A stretch of 64,000 nucleotides of DNA from assembly GCF_031157275.1 (NCBI RefSeq), contig NZ_JAVIFW010000020.1:1-64000 (forward strand), read 5' to 3'. Within the stretch, counting starts at the first letter, position 1, and every line of letters starts with the position of its first letter. The notes under the pieces were generated by a model. The model did not search any database. It was not told the origin of the DNA and was given only the letters and a program-made list of their open reading frames with translations. The position numbers and the translations under genes are program-made. Shown here piece by piece: positions 8,711 through 17,223 of the stretch. The stretch comes from Streptomyces sp. LHD-70 (GTDB lineage Bacteria; Actinomycetota; Actinomycetes; Streptomycetales; Streptomycetaceae).

Positions 8711-9388
8711 TCAGTCGGCCGCTGCCGTCTCCTTCCGCATCTGTGCCATGTCCTGCTCGAGCCGCTCCCACAGCTCGGGCGAACCCTGCGGCGCGAAGCG
8801 CGGGACACGGCGGGCCGGAACCAGGCCGGGCAGCAGCCAGGCCCACATGTCAGCGACCCTCTCGTGCAGGTCCTCCCGGCGCGTACGCACTTGGGAGGTG
8901 ATCTGGACGCCGGTGAAGGAGCCGACGATGCAGGTCGCGGCGTCGTTCACGTCGACGTCCGCCTTCACGTCACCGCGCCCCTGAGCCGGAGCGAGGCTGT
9001 CGCGCATTGTCTCGATCCACGTGTTGTACATCGCCGGGTCGGGGTCCGTGAACGAACCGAACTCGATGACCAGGCGGATGCCCGCGCTCACCCGCACCCA
9101 GGTGCGCAGGCCGTGCGCCATGAGGTGGGTGATGTCGATGGCGCTCTGCACGCCGGGTCGGTCCGCGTTCGGCAGGGTGGGGAGGATGTTGAACTGATCG
9201 GACATCAACTCGTGGGCCAGGGCTTCCTTGGACGGGAAGTGGAAGTACATCGCCCCCTTGGTCACCCCGGAGTGCTTGGCGATGTCACTGAGGCTCGTAC
9301 TGCCGAATCCCGCTGCGTCAAAGGCTGTTGCCGCCCCGTCGAGGATGGCTTCCCGAGTGACCTCTGCTCGTTCCCGGCGTGTGCTCAC
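8711..9388 (-). CDS. TetR-family gamma-butyrolactone receptor (ArpA/ScbR type)
   Basis: A 225-residue regulator starting VSTRRERAEVTREAILDGAA. The helix-turn-helix region is TSLSDIAKHSGVTKGAMYFHF, followed by PSKEALAHEL, as in ArpA-like receptors. It is divergent from the AfsA homologue with about 220 bases between starts, the classic scbR/scbA layout. GTG 9388 has GGAGGGA upstream. Family members repress targets until the butyrolactone made by the AfsA partner releases them. A TACC-N8-GGTA element at 9491-9506 in the intergenic region is a likely site. Confidence 0.88.
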   Translation of the reverse strand: MSTRRERAEVTREAILDGAATAFDAAGFGSTSLSDIAKHSGVTKGAMYFHFPSKEALAHELMSDQFNILPTLPNADRPGVQSAIDITHLMAHGLRTWVRVSAGIRLVIEFGSFTDPDPAMYNTWIETMRDSLAPAQGRGDVKADVDVNDAATCIVGSFTGVQITSQVRTRREDLHERVADMWAWLLPGLVPARRVPRFAPQGSPELWERLEQDMAQMRKETAAAD

Positions 9389-9490
9389 TGAACAACTCTC
9401 CCTCCGCCGCGGTGCGGATGGCGGTCTTCCGTCCTTCCGCTGATCACCGCGACCTCGCTCGCGCCAATTGTGCTCCCTATTGCTTTCGAA

Positions 9491-9520
9491 TACCAGTCGG
9501 CCGGTACTATAACGACCAGT
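9491..9520. promoter_or_regulatory. Putative autoregulatory element of the afsA/receptor pair
   Basis: TACCAGTCGGCCGGTA (9491-9506) is a partial palindrome. It is followed by TACTAT (9505-9510), a possible -10, and by CGACCAGT, which is also found in the arms of the 6844-6883 operator. The position between the divergent receptor and AfsA genes fits an ARE element that controls both. Confidence 0.5.
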
Positions 9521-9610
9521 CGCACCAATGAACCCGCGGGCCGATCGCCCAGCGTTCGCCCTGCTCAAAACGCGTCTCTCCAGGTGAGAGTACGCATGGG
9601 GGAGGTCCTG

Positions 9611-10567
9611 ATGAGTGCACTGCTGCAAGCCGACCGTCCGGCAAGCGAATCTCTGCTGCCGGAGGAGCCGGAGCTCTTCGAGCAAACCGTCCCACGCACC
9701 CTCGTGCACCGAGCCGCCGTGTCCGAGGTGCTGCTGACCGGCTTCCGGCCGACCGGAGCCGACGCGTACCGGGTGGGGGCCCAGTGGTCCCGCGGCCACA
9801 GCTACTACGGTGCCGTGGCCGGGCGCTGGCACGACCCGATGCTGTTCGCCGAGTCCATCCGTCAGATCGGGCTGTTCCTCGCCCACGAGGCCCTGCAGGT
9901 CCCGCTCGGCGCCCACTTCGTCACCGACACCACGTCGTTCGAGATGACCGAGGACGGCGCCCGCATCGGTGCACGGCCCGCCCATGTCTGCCTCGACGTG
10001 ATGTTCCGCGACGTCGTCCGCCGCGGCAGCAGCGTCAAGTCGTACGCCTACGACGTGGTCGCCCACCGCGACGGCGTCCCCATCGGCACCGGCCGGCTCT
10101 CCGCGCAGATCATCGCGCCCGGCATCTACCGCAGGCTGCGCGGAGAACGGCTCGGCGCCCGCCCCTCGCACACCGTTCCCGCCCCGCTCCGGCCCGCTCT
10201 CGTCGGCCGGGACGCCGAGTCGGACGTCGTGCTCGCGGACGGCCCGGTCGGCGGGGTGCGCACCCTGCGGGCCGACGCCAGCCATCCGGTGCTCTTCGAC
10301 CATCCCGTCGACCACATCCCCGGAATGGTCCTCCTGGAAGCGGCCCGGCAGGCAGCGCTCGCCGAACTCGGCTGCCCCGAAGGGCTGTTGGTGTCCGGCT
10401 CCGCTTCCTTCGACCGGTACGTCGAGTACGACTCGCCCTGCCTGGTCACGAGTTCCGCCCCGTGCACGGACGCGGCGGGCCACCGTCAGGTCGACGTCGA
10501 CTTCCGGCAGTCCGGCGTGCTCGCCGGCACCTGCCGGGTGGCCATCCACCAGGAACCGGGGTGGTGA
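9611..10567 (+). CDS. afsA: AfsA-family gamma-butyrolactone biosynthesis protein
   Basis: A 318-residue homologue of AfsA/ScbA. These enzymes condense a beta-ketoacyl carrier-protein product with dihydroxyacetone phosphate, the committed step of A-factor-type signal synthesis. Two hot-dog-like AfsA repeats are visible. The first has HDPMLFAESIRQIGLFLAHE (about 72-91) and the second DHIPGMVLLEAARQAA (about 238-253), each with the family's (D/E)xx..E..RQ pattern. ATG 9611 is preferred over ATG 9596 because GGGGAGG ends about 5 bases upstream. Its stop overlaps the next start (GTGA), so the two genes are translationally coupled. Confidence 0.92.
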   Translation: MSALLQADRPASESLLPEEPELFEQTVPRTLVHRAAVSEVLLTGFRPTGADAYRVGAQWSRGHSYYGAVAGRWHDPMLFAESIRQIGLFLAHEALQVPLGAHFVTDTTSFEMTEDGARIGARPAHVCLDVMFRDVVRRGSSVKSYAYDVVAHRDGVPIGTGRLSAQIIAPGIYRRLRGERLGARPSHTVPAPLRPALVGRDAESDVVLADGPVGGVRTLRADASHPVLFDHPVDHIPGMVLLEAARQAALAELGCPEGLLVSGSASFDRYVEYDSPCLVTSSAPCTDAAGHRQVDVDFRQSGVLAGTCRVAIHQEPGW

Positions 10568-11559
10568 GCCCGGCCTGTACCACCGCTGCTCCGAGGGCGG
10601 TCGCCGACCCCGTCCTTGTCGTGGGCGGCAGCGGCTTCGTCGGCCGCGCGATCGTACGTGAACTCGCGCAACGTAACGGCGAGTTGAGGGAGCCGAGGCT
10701 GCGGACTCTGACCTCCCGCAGGCCACCGGACGGAACGTGTCCGCGCGGGGTGGCGCACACCGTCGCGGACCTCACCGACCCGGCATCGCTGCGCGGCACG
10801 TGCGCGGGAGTCACCACGCTGGTGCACGCGGCCGCCCATGTCGGCCGGGATCCCGCCCGCAGCGACGCCGTCAACCGCGCCGGCACCCTGGCCCTGCTCG
10901 ACGAGGCCCGCCGGGCCGGAGTGCGGCGCGTCCTGTACGTCAGCACCGCCTCCGTCTACGGCAGCGGACCCCATCGCGGCCCGGCGGAAGGGGAGTTGAC
11001 GCCCGCACCGGAGTCCGCGGCCAGCGCGACGAGGCTCGCCGCCGAGAGGGCGGTCCTCGACGCGGGGGGCATCGTCCTGCGACCGCATCTGATCGTCGGC
11101 CCGGGGGACCGGTGGGTCGTACCGACCATCGCCCAAGTCCTTGGCCGGGTCCCCGACTGGCCGGCCGCCGGCGCGAAGAGCTCGCTGATCGGCGTCGAGG
11201 ACCTGGCCCGGCTCGTGGCCGCCCTCGTGGCGGAGGAGCCCCGGCAGGAACGCGGCGATGTGCTGCACGCCGCGCACCCCGCGCCCGTCCGCACGCGGGA
11301 CCTCGTGCTCGCCGTGGCCCGGCTGCTCGGACTGCCCGCACCGCGCGGCACGCTGACGCTCCCGGAGCACCGGGAACGCCTCGCCCGGGAACTGCCCGCA
11401 CTCTCCGGTCATCAGTACGCGCTGCTCACCCGCGACCACTGGTACGACAGCGCCCGGATCTGGCGGCGGACCCGACTGGAGCCGGGGCCGGGGCCGTTGG
11501 AGAAGCTCGGCGCGTACGCCGGGTGGAACGGCGAGCCGCGCGGGCGGGGCGCCGGCTGA
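10564..11559 (+). CDS. NAD-dependent epimerase/reductase of the butyrolactone module
   Basis: A 331-residue extended SDR. It has VLVVGGSGFVGRAIV (NAD-binding GxxGxxG), LVHAAAHVG, and VLYVSTASVYG with the catalytic Tyr. The usual YxxxK is altered: SATRLAAERAVL occupies the place of the YxxSKxxAE motif, which raises some doubt about classical catalysis. NAD-epimerase-like genes commonly follow afsA homologues and process the butenolide or butyrolactone intermediate. GTG 10564 overlaps the afsA stop by four bases. Confidence 0.82.
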   Translation: MSPACTTAAPRAVADPVLVVGGSGFVGRAIVRELAQRNGELREPRLRTLTSRRPPDGTCPRGVAHTVADLTDPASLRGTCAGVTTLVHAAAHVGRDPARSDAVNRAGTLALLDEARRAGVRRVLYVSTASVYGSGPHRGPAEGELTPAPESAASATRLAAERAVLDAGGIVLRPHLIVGPGDRWVVPTIAQVLGRVPDWPAAGAKSSLIGVEDLARLVAALVAEEPRQERGDVLHAAHPAPVRTRDLVLAVARLLGLPAPRGTLTLPEHRERLARELPALSGHQYALLTRDHWYDSARIWRRTRLEPGPGPLEKLGAYAGWNGEPRGRGAG

Positions 11560-11579
11560 GCCCGGAGACGGGTCCTAGG

Positions 11580-12410
11580 TCAGAGCGCGTCGTGGAAGAT
11601 CACGCCGAGGACGTGGCGCTGCCCGTCGTGCACGGCGCTCACCCCGTGGCGCAGCGCGACCCGGCTGAAGCCGCGCGCCGACGGCACCGGTCGGTTGCGT
11701 ACCGCGAAGATCATGCCCTGGCCCTGCACCGGCCGCCGCACCAACGGTCGGGACTGGGCGCGCGGGCGCTGCTCGACGAAGACGCTCTCGCCGCCCGTGA
11801 AGTCCACATCGGGCCGGTCCAGAAGCACGGCCAGCTGGAGGGGGAACGTCAGCGCGCCGTACACGTCCTGGTGCAGGCAGTTGTAGCCGCCCTTCTCGTA
11901 GCGGAGCAGCAGGGGAGTGGGGCGGTGCTGTCCCTCGGCGGCACAGGCGGCGATCAACTCGGAGTGCTCCAGCGGGAAGCGGGGCTCTCCGAGCCGGTCG
12001 GCCCAGGTGTTGGCGATCTGCGCGAGCGGGGGGTAGAGGCGCTCGCGCAGGGTCCGTACCAGGGGCGGCAGCGGATGGCCGAAGTAGCGGTAGCGGCCCT
12101 CGCCGAAGCGGTGTGCGGACATGGTCACCGTGGAGCGGAACCGCTCCGGCTCGTCGAACAGCGCGCGCACCTCGGCGCACTGCTCGGGGGTGAGCAGCGG
12201 GGGAGTGAGCGCCACTCCCTCGGTGTCAAGCTCGGCGGTCAGAGCGGGCCAGTCGAGCGTGTCGAGGGCGGACACGTCCACCGGGCCGGAGGCCTCGTGC
12301 GCGGGGGCCTGTCCGGGGGCCTTGTGCGCGGGGGCCTGTCCGGAGTCCGGCCGCCCGGCCGGGGCCCGCTCGCCGAGTCCGGGCAGGGTCGGTTCGTCGT
12401 ACGGAGTCAC
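11580..12410 (-). CDS. 2OG-Fe(II) oxygenase, AlkB-like DNA repair type
   Basis: A 276-residue protein. After a Pro/Ala-rich N-terminus of about 45 residues comes a 2-oxoglutarate/iron oxygenase core. Iron ligands are visible as HQDVYG (HxD) and the distal His in ALRHGVS, with a downstream RHVLGVIFHDA. This Streptomyces family typically sits beside O6-methylguanine methyltransferase genes, as here, and is thought to remove alkyl groups oxidatively. GTG 12410 lies 27 bases after the ogt stop, so it is probably the last gene of a repair operon. No strong Shine-Dalgarno was seen. Confidence 0.8.
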   Translation of the reverse strand: MTPYDEPTLPGLGERAPAGRPDSGQAPAHKAPGQAPAHEASGPVDVSALDTLDWPALTAELDTEGVALTPPLLTPEQCAEVRALFDEPERFRSTVTMSAHRFGEGRYRYFGHPLPPLVRTLRERLYPPLAQIANTWADRLGEPRFPLEHSELIAACAAEGQHRPTPLLLRYEKGGYNCLHQDVYGALTFPLQLAVLLDRPDVDFTGGESVFVEQRPRAQSRPLVRRPVQGQGMIFAVRNRPVPSARGFSRVALRHGVSAVHDGQRHVLGVIFHDAL

Positions 12411-12437
12411 ATCACGCTGCTTTCAGGGAGGGGGAGT

Positions 12438-13037
12438 TCAGGCGGCGGCGGCTTCCAGCGCGAGGAGGGTGCGCTTGGCCTCGATGCCGCCCGCGTACCC
12501 GGAGTCGCGGCCGGAACCGGCGACGACCCGGTGGCAGGGCAGGAGCACGCACAGCGGGTTCGCGCCCAGGGCCGTGCCCACGGCACGCGCGGCGCCCGGA
12601 CGGCCGAGGGCGGTGGCGAGCGCGCCGTACGTCGTCGTCCGCCCGTACGGGACGAGCGCGTCGAGGGAGCCGACCGTCTCGCGGCTGAACGGGGTGGCCA
12701 GGCGCAGGTCCACGGGGACGGTGAACTCCCGGCGGCTGCCCGCCAGATAGCCGTCCAGCTGGTCGCGCGCCGCGTCGAGCAGCCGCCGCTGCGCGGGCGT
12801 GGCCGAGCCGTCGTCCACCGGGCGCAGGCCGGCCTTCGCCAAGCGCCGCCCCGCGCCCTCGGCGTCGGTGAAGGCACACAGGACGAGCGCCTCCTGGGTC
12901 GCCGCGAGGGCGAGCGTGCCGATCGGCGAGGGGTGGACGCGGACGGCCGCGGTGGCCGGGTGTCGGCCGCTCTGGCTCGGCAGCGGATGCGTCGGAGTCA
13001 TCGCAGGCTTCGGAGGCTTCGGAGGCTTCGGAGTCAT
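12438..13037 (-). CDS. ogt: Methylated-DNA-protein-cysteine methyltransferase
   Basis: A 199-residue suicide repair protein. The MGMT ribonuclease-like N-terminal domain leads to the catalytic PCHRVV (acceptor Cys) after GTALGANPLCVLL, then SGYAGGIEAKRTLLALE. It transfers O6-alkyl groups from guanine to its own Cys. The N-terminus carries a short PKPPKPPKP repeat. ATG 13037 is preceded by GGAAGGA. It follows the permuted Ada-like gene by 25 bases in the same operon. Confidence 0.92.
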   Translation of the reverse strand: MTPKPPKPPKPAMTPTHPLPSQSGRHPATAAVRVHPSPIGTLALAATQEALVLCAFTDAEGAGRRLAKAGLRPVDDGSATPAQRRLLDAARDQLDGYLAGSRREFTVPVDLRLATPFSRETVGSLDALVPYGRTTTYGALATALGRPGAARAVGTALGANPLCVLLPCHRVVAGSGRDSGYAGGIEAKRTLLALEAAAA

Positions 13038-13062
13038 CGGACTTCCTTCCCGGCCCGGCCCG

Positions 13063-13944
13063 TCACGCGGCGACCGGCCGACAGCTCTTGCAGGCGCGGT
13101 AGCCCGCGCGGCGCGCGTCCCGTGCCGTGCCGAACGGGACCTGGTGCGGGCGGGTGATCCGGCGGGCGTGGGCGCACGTCGGATGGCAGTAGATCCGGGT
13201 GGTGTCGCTGCCCAGGAACACCGCACCGCGGTCCAGGAGTTCGTCCACCCGTCCCATGTCGATGCCCTCCGCCGCGCGCAACGCCGCACCCGCGTCCGGC
13301 AGTTGCGCGGCGTCGCACGGCACGCCGTTGTCGTACGTCACCCGGTGACACGGCACCAGGACCACCACCGGGTTGCGGGCCAGCGCCCCGACCACGGCCT
13401 CCCACACGTCCGGCCCGGTGAGTCCGCCTTCCGGCACGTCCGGCCCGGTGAGTCCGGCCTCCCGCACGTCCGGCCCGGTGAGTCCGGCCTCCCGCGCGAT
13501 CCAGCTCACCGGGCGCAACTGCCCGGCGGGAACCGTGCGTACCGCCTCCAGGACGGTTCGGTCGGCGGCATCGAGGCCCGAGAGGTCGATCGGCAGACGC
13601 GCGGCACGGCCGGTGCGCAGGGCCGTGGTCAGGCCGGGGAACGGCTTGGCGGCCGGGATGGCCGAGCGGCCGGTGCGGGCGTGGTGCAGCTCCTCGAATC
13701 CCGTGGCCGTCAGGCCCGCGCCGTCCAGGGCGGCACCGGTCACGGCCTGCGCCGTCGCGGCCACGAACAGGCCGCCCGCGGGTACGTCGAGGCGGACGTA
13801 TGTGTCGTACCGCTCGCGGGGGATGCCCACGCGCTGCAGCACGCGCAGCGCGAAGTCCTGCGGCGGCGGCGGAACGAGCCCCGGCAGCACACTGCCCGGC
13901 CTCTGCTCCGGCGACGGCGCCGTGTCCTTGCCCCTCCGGTTCAC
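13063..13944 (-). CDS. Domain-permuted Ada protein: MGMT followed by Ada zinc domain
   Basis: A 293-residue protein that joins repair domains in reverse Ada order. The MGMT-type region ends in NPVVVLVPCHRVTYDNG (about residues 185-201), and the Ada metal-binding domain follows: VFLGSDTTRIYCHPTC through RAGYRACKSCRP, with four Cys. In E. coli Ada the zinc domain is N-terminal and takes methyl groups from phosphotriesters. The DNA-binding AraC part is absent. Three 10-residue repeats (EAGLTGPDVx) expand the loop just before the active site. GTG 13944 overlaps the sigma-factor stop (GTGA), which implies coupled expression. Confidence 0.82.
   Translation of the reverse strand: MNRRGKDTAPSPEQRPGSVLPGLVPPPPQDFALRVLQRVGIPRERYDTYVRLDVPAGGLFVAATAQAVTGAALDGAGLTATGFEELHHARTGRSAIPAAKPFPGLTTALRTGRAARLPIDLSGLDAADRTVLEAVRTVPAGQLRPVSWIAREAGLTGPDVREAGLTGPDVPEGGLTGPDVWEAVVGALARNPVVVLVPCHRVTYDNGVPCDAAQLPDAGAALRAAEGIDMGRVDELLDRGAVFLGSDTTRIYCHPTCAHARRITRPHQVPFGTARDARRAGYRACKSCRPVAA
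13405..13494 (-). repeat. Three 30-base in-frame tandem repeats
   Basis: Units at 13405-13434, 13435-13464 and 13465-13494 encode three copies of a 10-residue block in the permuted Ada protein. The last two are identical and the first differs at a few bases. The unit length keeps the frame. The repeat lies in the loop just before the PCHRV active site. Confidence 0.85.
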
Positions 13945-14531
13945 ATTGTCACCTCCCGTAGTACCTGTATTTCGGGGGCGAGCAGCCGGCGTAAATTTCC
14001 GAGTCCCCGGGACACCTGCGCCTTGGCCGTGCCCACCGCGCACCCCTGCACCTCGGCCACTTCGGCGTAGCTCATGCCGACCACATGGTGCAGCACGACC
14101 GGTATCCGGTGCTTCTCGGGGAGCTCGGAGAGGGCCGCGACCAGTCGCCTGCGGTCGTCCGCGGTCGCCGCCTTCTCCTCCGGGCCCGGCCCGTGGTCGG
14201 GCCAGACCTCGGCCGTCTCCTCCACTCCGACCGCCGCGGTCGCGGGGCGCCGGGTGCAGGTGCGCACATGGTTGCGCCACACGTTCGCGGCGATCGCCAT
14301 CAGCCAGGGCCGCGCCCGCAGCTCACGGCGCCGTTCGGGGGTGTACCCCTGCAGTGCCGTGTAGGCGCGCAGAAATGTGTCCTGACCCAGGTCGTCGGCC
14401 TCCGCGGCGGAGCCGGAGACCCGGTGCAGGAACGCATGGACCGCCCGGGCGTGCACCCGCACCAGCTCGGTGAAGCCGGCGTCGAGATCCACCGCCAGGA
14501 GTTCGGTCAGCTGCTCGGCCTTGTCGTCCAT
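13941..14531 (-). CDS. ECF-type RNA polymerase sigma factor
   Basis: A 196-residue sigma-70-family factor. Region 2 reads AFLHRVSGSAAEADDLGQDTFLRAY and RPWLMAIAANVWRNHVR. Region 4 reads LSELPEKHRIPVVLHHVVGMSYAEVAEVQGCAVGTAKAQVSRGL. No anti-sigma gene follows. Instead it is coupled to DNA-alkylation-repair genes, so it may direct their transcription, and alkylation damage could be the signal. The start is uncertain: GTG 14546 or GTG 14534 are also in frame and none has a strong ribosome binding site. Confidence 0.82.
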   Translation of the reverse strand: MDDKAEQLTELLAVDLDAGFTELVRVHARAVHAFLHRVSGSAAEADDLGQDTFLRAYTALQGYTPERRRELRARPWLMAIAANVWRNHVRTCTRRPATAAVGVEETAEVWPDHGPGPEEKAATADDRRRLVAALSELPEKHRIPVVLHHVVGMSYAEVAEVQGCAVGTAKAQVSRGLGNLRRLLAPEIQVLREVTM

Positions 14532-14646
14532 CACTGAGAGAAACACCGTCCCCGGGAGAAGGGTTGCACCGCCCCGCTCGGGGGACGCGGGGCAGGAATG
14601 TCTGAGGTGGCCGGGCGGCGCCGCGCGGCTGCGGCCGGCCTGCGGG

Positions 14647-15423
14647 TCATGCGCGTACGGCGGGTGCGTCGAGCAGCGGGGAGCCGCTGAGGACCGCCTG
14701 GTGGAGGCGTTGCATGCGCGGGGCGGGCGCTATGCCGAGGGTCTCGCCGAGCGTGCGGCGCAGCCGCTGGAAGACGGCGCCGGCGCGGGCCGGGTCGCCG
14801 CAGCGGTAGAGGGCCACCATCAGCTGTGCGTGCACGTTCTCGTGGGTGGGGTGCAGGGCGGCCAGGGTGCTCAGCTCGTCGAGCAGGTCGTGGTGGCGGC
14901 CGAGCGCCAGGTCGGCCTCGATGCGCTGTTCCAGGACGCCCTTGCGGGACTCCTCCAGCTGGACGAGGTGCGGGGCGCTCATCGGGCCGGAGGGCACGTC
15001 GGCGAGGACCGGGCCGCGCCACAGGGCGAGCGCGTCCGCGAAGACCTCCGAGGCGAGCGCGGTCTGGCCGTCGGCCGCGGCCTCGCGGCCGCGCTTGGCC
15101 AGGCACATGAACCGGTTGCGGTCGAAGTCCTGCTCGCGGACCTGGAGTTGGTAGCCCTGGTTGCGGGTGACCAGGGTGTCGCTGAGGTCGACCCGGGGGG
15201 TGCGCAGGGCCTGGCGGATGTTGAGGACATGGGTCTGCAGGGTGGACATGGCGCTCTTGGGCGGCCGGGTGCCCCACAGTTCCGTGATGCAGTCGGTGGC
15301 CCGGACCACGCGGTTCGCGTTGAGCATGAGAAAGCCGAGGAGCTGACGCGGCTTTGGTGCGCTGGGAATGAAATTCTCGCCGCTTTCCGTCAGCATCAGG
15401 GAGCCGAGCACGCCCATGTCCAC
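14647..15423 (-). CDS. SARP-family transcriptional activator (second of three)
   Basis: A 258-residue SARP starting (V)DMGVLGSLMLTESG. The DNA-binding domain includes APKPRQLLGFLMLNANRVV, and the activation domain runs through RIEADLALGRHHDLLDELSTLAALHPTHENVHAQLMVALYRCGD. GTG 15423 has GAGGGA about 8 bases upstream and gives the normal family start. It lies downstream of the creM-creD-like operon on the same strand but has its own promoter at 15534-15562. It is the best placed activator for that operon together with the SARP at 24252. Confidence 0.9.
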   Translation of the reverse strand: MDMGVLGSLMLTESGENFIPSAPKPRQLLGFLMLNANRVVRATDCITELWGTRPPKSAMSTLQTHVLNIRQALRTPRVDLSDTLVTRNQGYQLQVREQDFDRNRFMCLAKRGREAAADGQTALASEVFADALALWRGPVLADVPSGPMSAPHLVQLEESRKGVLEQRIEADLALGRHHDLLDELSTLAALHPTHENVHAQLMVALYRCGDPARAGAVFQRLRRTLGETLGIAPAPRMQRLHQAVLSGSPLLDAPAVRA

Positions 15424-15533
15424 CGGAATATCCCTCGCAGTTCTGCCGGGTACGGCCTTGCGGCCGGCGTTGTTGCAAAAACGCGTCTGGGGTTGAAGAC
15501 TGCCACTCTGACCTGGCACTTATTGCCAGTTCG

Positions 15534-15562
15534 AGGCTATTGATAGGCACACGTTCTGTCAA
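15534..15562 (-). promoter_or_regulatory. Promoter of the second SARP gene
   Basis: On the minus strand a perfect TTGACA (15562-15557) is followed after 17 bases by TAGCCT (15539-15534). Just downstream an inverted repeat CTGGCA-N5-TGCCAG (15514-15530) could be an operator near the transcription start. The rest of the 390-base gap to the creD-like gene shows nothing clear except AT-richer sequence around 15600. Confidence 0.6.
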
Positions 15563-15813
15563 TCTTCAATCCCTGCGCAGGATTTCCCGGCCGACTGACT
15601 ATTTTGATTGTCAAAACAGTTCGGCGGTGAATTCGGGGCGTCGGGTAAATCGGTCGAGCGTACGGTGCTTCACCTGGGCGGTGGGGGTTGGTGGGGCGAC
15701 TCGAATCCGGCCGTCCGGCCGGTACGCGAATCAACGATTCCCTTGCCTCGCGCTTGCCTCGTGCTTGTCTCGGCCGGGGTGCGGAGGGCCCGCGAAGATC
15801 GGGGAGACCGGCC

Positions 15814-17223
15814 TCAGCCCCGCCGCTTCAGTGCCCGGTCGACCAGTGGGCCCGCCGCGCCCGTGTATGCCGTCACGTCCAGCAGGTTCCGCAGCGTCGT
15901 CGCGTCGACGTGTTCGCTCACCTCCGGGTCGGCGGAGAGAACCTCCGGCAGGGGGCGGCCCGTCCGGGTCGCCTGGGCCGTCGCCGCGGAGACGAGTTGC
16001 TTTGCGCGGGACTTGCCGATCCGTGGGGCGAGTGTCGCCGCGAGCCGCTCGGAGGTCATCGCGGCTCCGGTCGGGGCCGCGTTGGCGGCCATCCGGTCCG
16101 GGCGTACGACGAGGCCCTCGGCCAGTTCGACGGCGGTGTGCGCGGCGCCGCCCGCGAGGCGCAGGCACTCGCGGAGCAGGAGCCACTCGGCGTGCCAGAC
16201 GCCGCCGGAGCGCTCGTCCTCGGTGGTGAGGCACTGCGTCAACGCCCCGGTGAGCGCCGGTACTTGGAGGGCGGCCGAGCGGATCAGAGTGGCGAGGACC
16301 GGGTTGCGTTTGTGCGGCATCGCCGAGGAAGCGCCCCGGCCCGCCGCCGTCGGCTCGGCGACCTCGCCGACTTCCGTACGGCCGAGGGACTGCACGTCGA
16401 CGGCGATCTTGCCGAGTGCCCCGGCCGTGAACGCCAGCGCCGCCGCGAGGTCCGCGAGAGGGGTGCGCAGCGCATGCCACGGCAGGACCGGCCGGGCGAG
16501 GCCCGTCTCGCGGGCGAACGCGTCCGTCAGCCGGTCCGTGTAGTCGCCGGGGTCGGGAGTCCCGCCGCCGTCGAGTGCCGCGTACTCCAGATAGCCGCCT
16601 AGGGTGCCCGCCGCGCCGCCGAGCGACACGGGCAGACCGCCCTCGACGAGCCGGTCGACGCGCTCGGCCGCGTCGAGGACCAGCGCGCGCCAGCCCGCCG
16701 CCTTCAGGCCGAACGTGGTCGGCACCGCGTGCAGGGTCAGGGTGCGCCCGGCGATCAGCGTGTCCCGGTGCCGGTGGGCCAACTCGCCCAGGGCTTCGGC
16801 CACTTGGGAGAGATCGGCCCGTACGATCCGCAGCGCGCGGGCGCACACCAGCATCGCGCCCGTGTCGAACACGTCCTGGCTGGTGGAGCCCCGGTGGACG
16901 TACTCCGCCGCCCCGGGATCCGTATCGGCCACGGCCGCGGTGAGGGCCTGTACGAGCGCCACCACCGGGTTGGCGCTCTCCCGCGCGGCGACGGCCAGGG
17001 CCCGCAGGTCGAGCCGTTCGGCGCGGGCCGCGGCGGTGATCGCGGCGGCGGCCGGGGGCGGCAGCGTGCCGAGCCCGGCCTGGGCGCGCGCGAGGGCCGC
17101 CTCGGCGTCGAGCATGGCCTGCAGCCACGCCGTGTCGGACACCGCCGCCTCGACCGGAGTGCCGGCACGTACCGGTGAGAGCAGTCCGGCGTCGGGGCCG
17201 CAGTCGAAGGGGGCGGTGCTCAT
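15814..17223 (-). CDS. creD: CreD-like nitrosuccinate lyase (fumarase/PcaB superfamily)
   Basis: A 469-residue lyase of the argininosuccinate lyase/fumarase superfamily. HRGSTSQD (110-117) and the signature SSAMPHKRNP (299-308) are intact. By sequence alone it would be called a 3-carboxy-cis,cis-muconate cycloisomerase. Its four-base ATGA overlap with a CreE-like monooxygenase gene points instead to nitrosuccinate lyase, which releases nitrous acid and fumarate in the cremeomycin-type pathway. It is the last gene of the minus-strand operon. The muconate alternative is unlikely because no other protocatechuate genes are present. Confidence 0.85.
   Translation of the reverse strand: MSTAPFDCGPDAGLLSPVRAGTPVEAAVSDTAWLQAMLDAEAALARAQAGLGTLPPPAAAAITAAARAERLDLRALAVAARESANPVVALVQALTAAVADTDPGAAEYVHRGSTSQDVFDTGAMLVCARALRIVRADLSQVAEALGELAHRHRDTLIAGRTLTLHAVPTTFGLKAAGWRALVLDAAERVDRLVEGGLPVSLGGAAGTLGGYLEYAALDGGGTPDPGDYTDRLTDAFARETGLARPVLPWHALRTPLADLAAALAFTAGALGKIAVDVQSLGRTEVGEVAEPTAAGRGASSAMPHKRNPVLATLIRSAALQVPALTGALTQCLTTEDERSGGVWHAEWLLLRECLRLAGGAAHTAVELAEGLVVRPDRMAANAAPTGAAMTSERLAATLAPRIGKSRAKQLVSAATAQATRTGRPLPEVLSADPEVSEHVDATTLRNLLDVTAYTGAAGPLVDRALKRRG

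Noticed and set aside
15838..15852. CCGGTCGACCAGT, a match to the arm of the 6844-6883 operator, inside the creD-like gene
   Set aside because: It encodes the normal C-terminal LVDRA of the lyase and is a half-site only. A chance match in coding sequence is more likely.
15814..17223. Annotation as 3-carboxy-cis,cis-muconate cycloisomerase
   Set aside because: The superfamily signature alone cannot decide. Overlap with a CreE-like gene and absence of protocatechuate genes favour a nitrosuccinate lyase.
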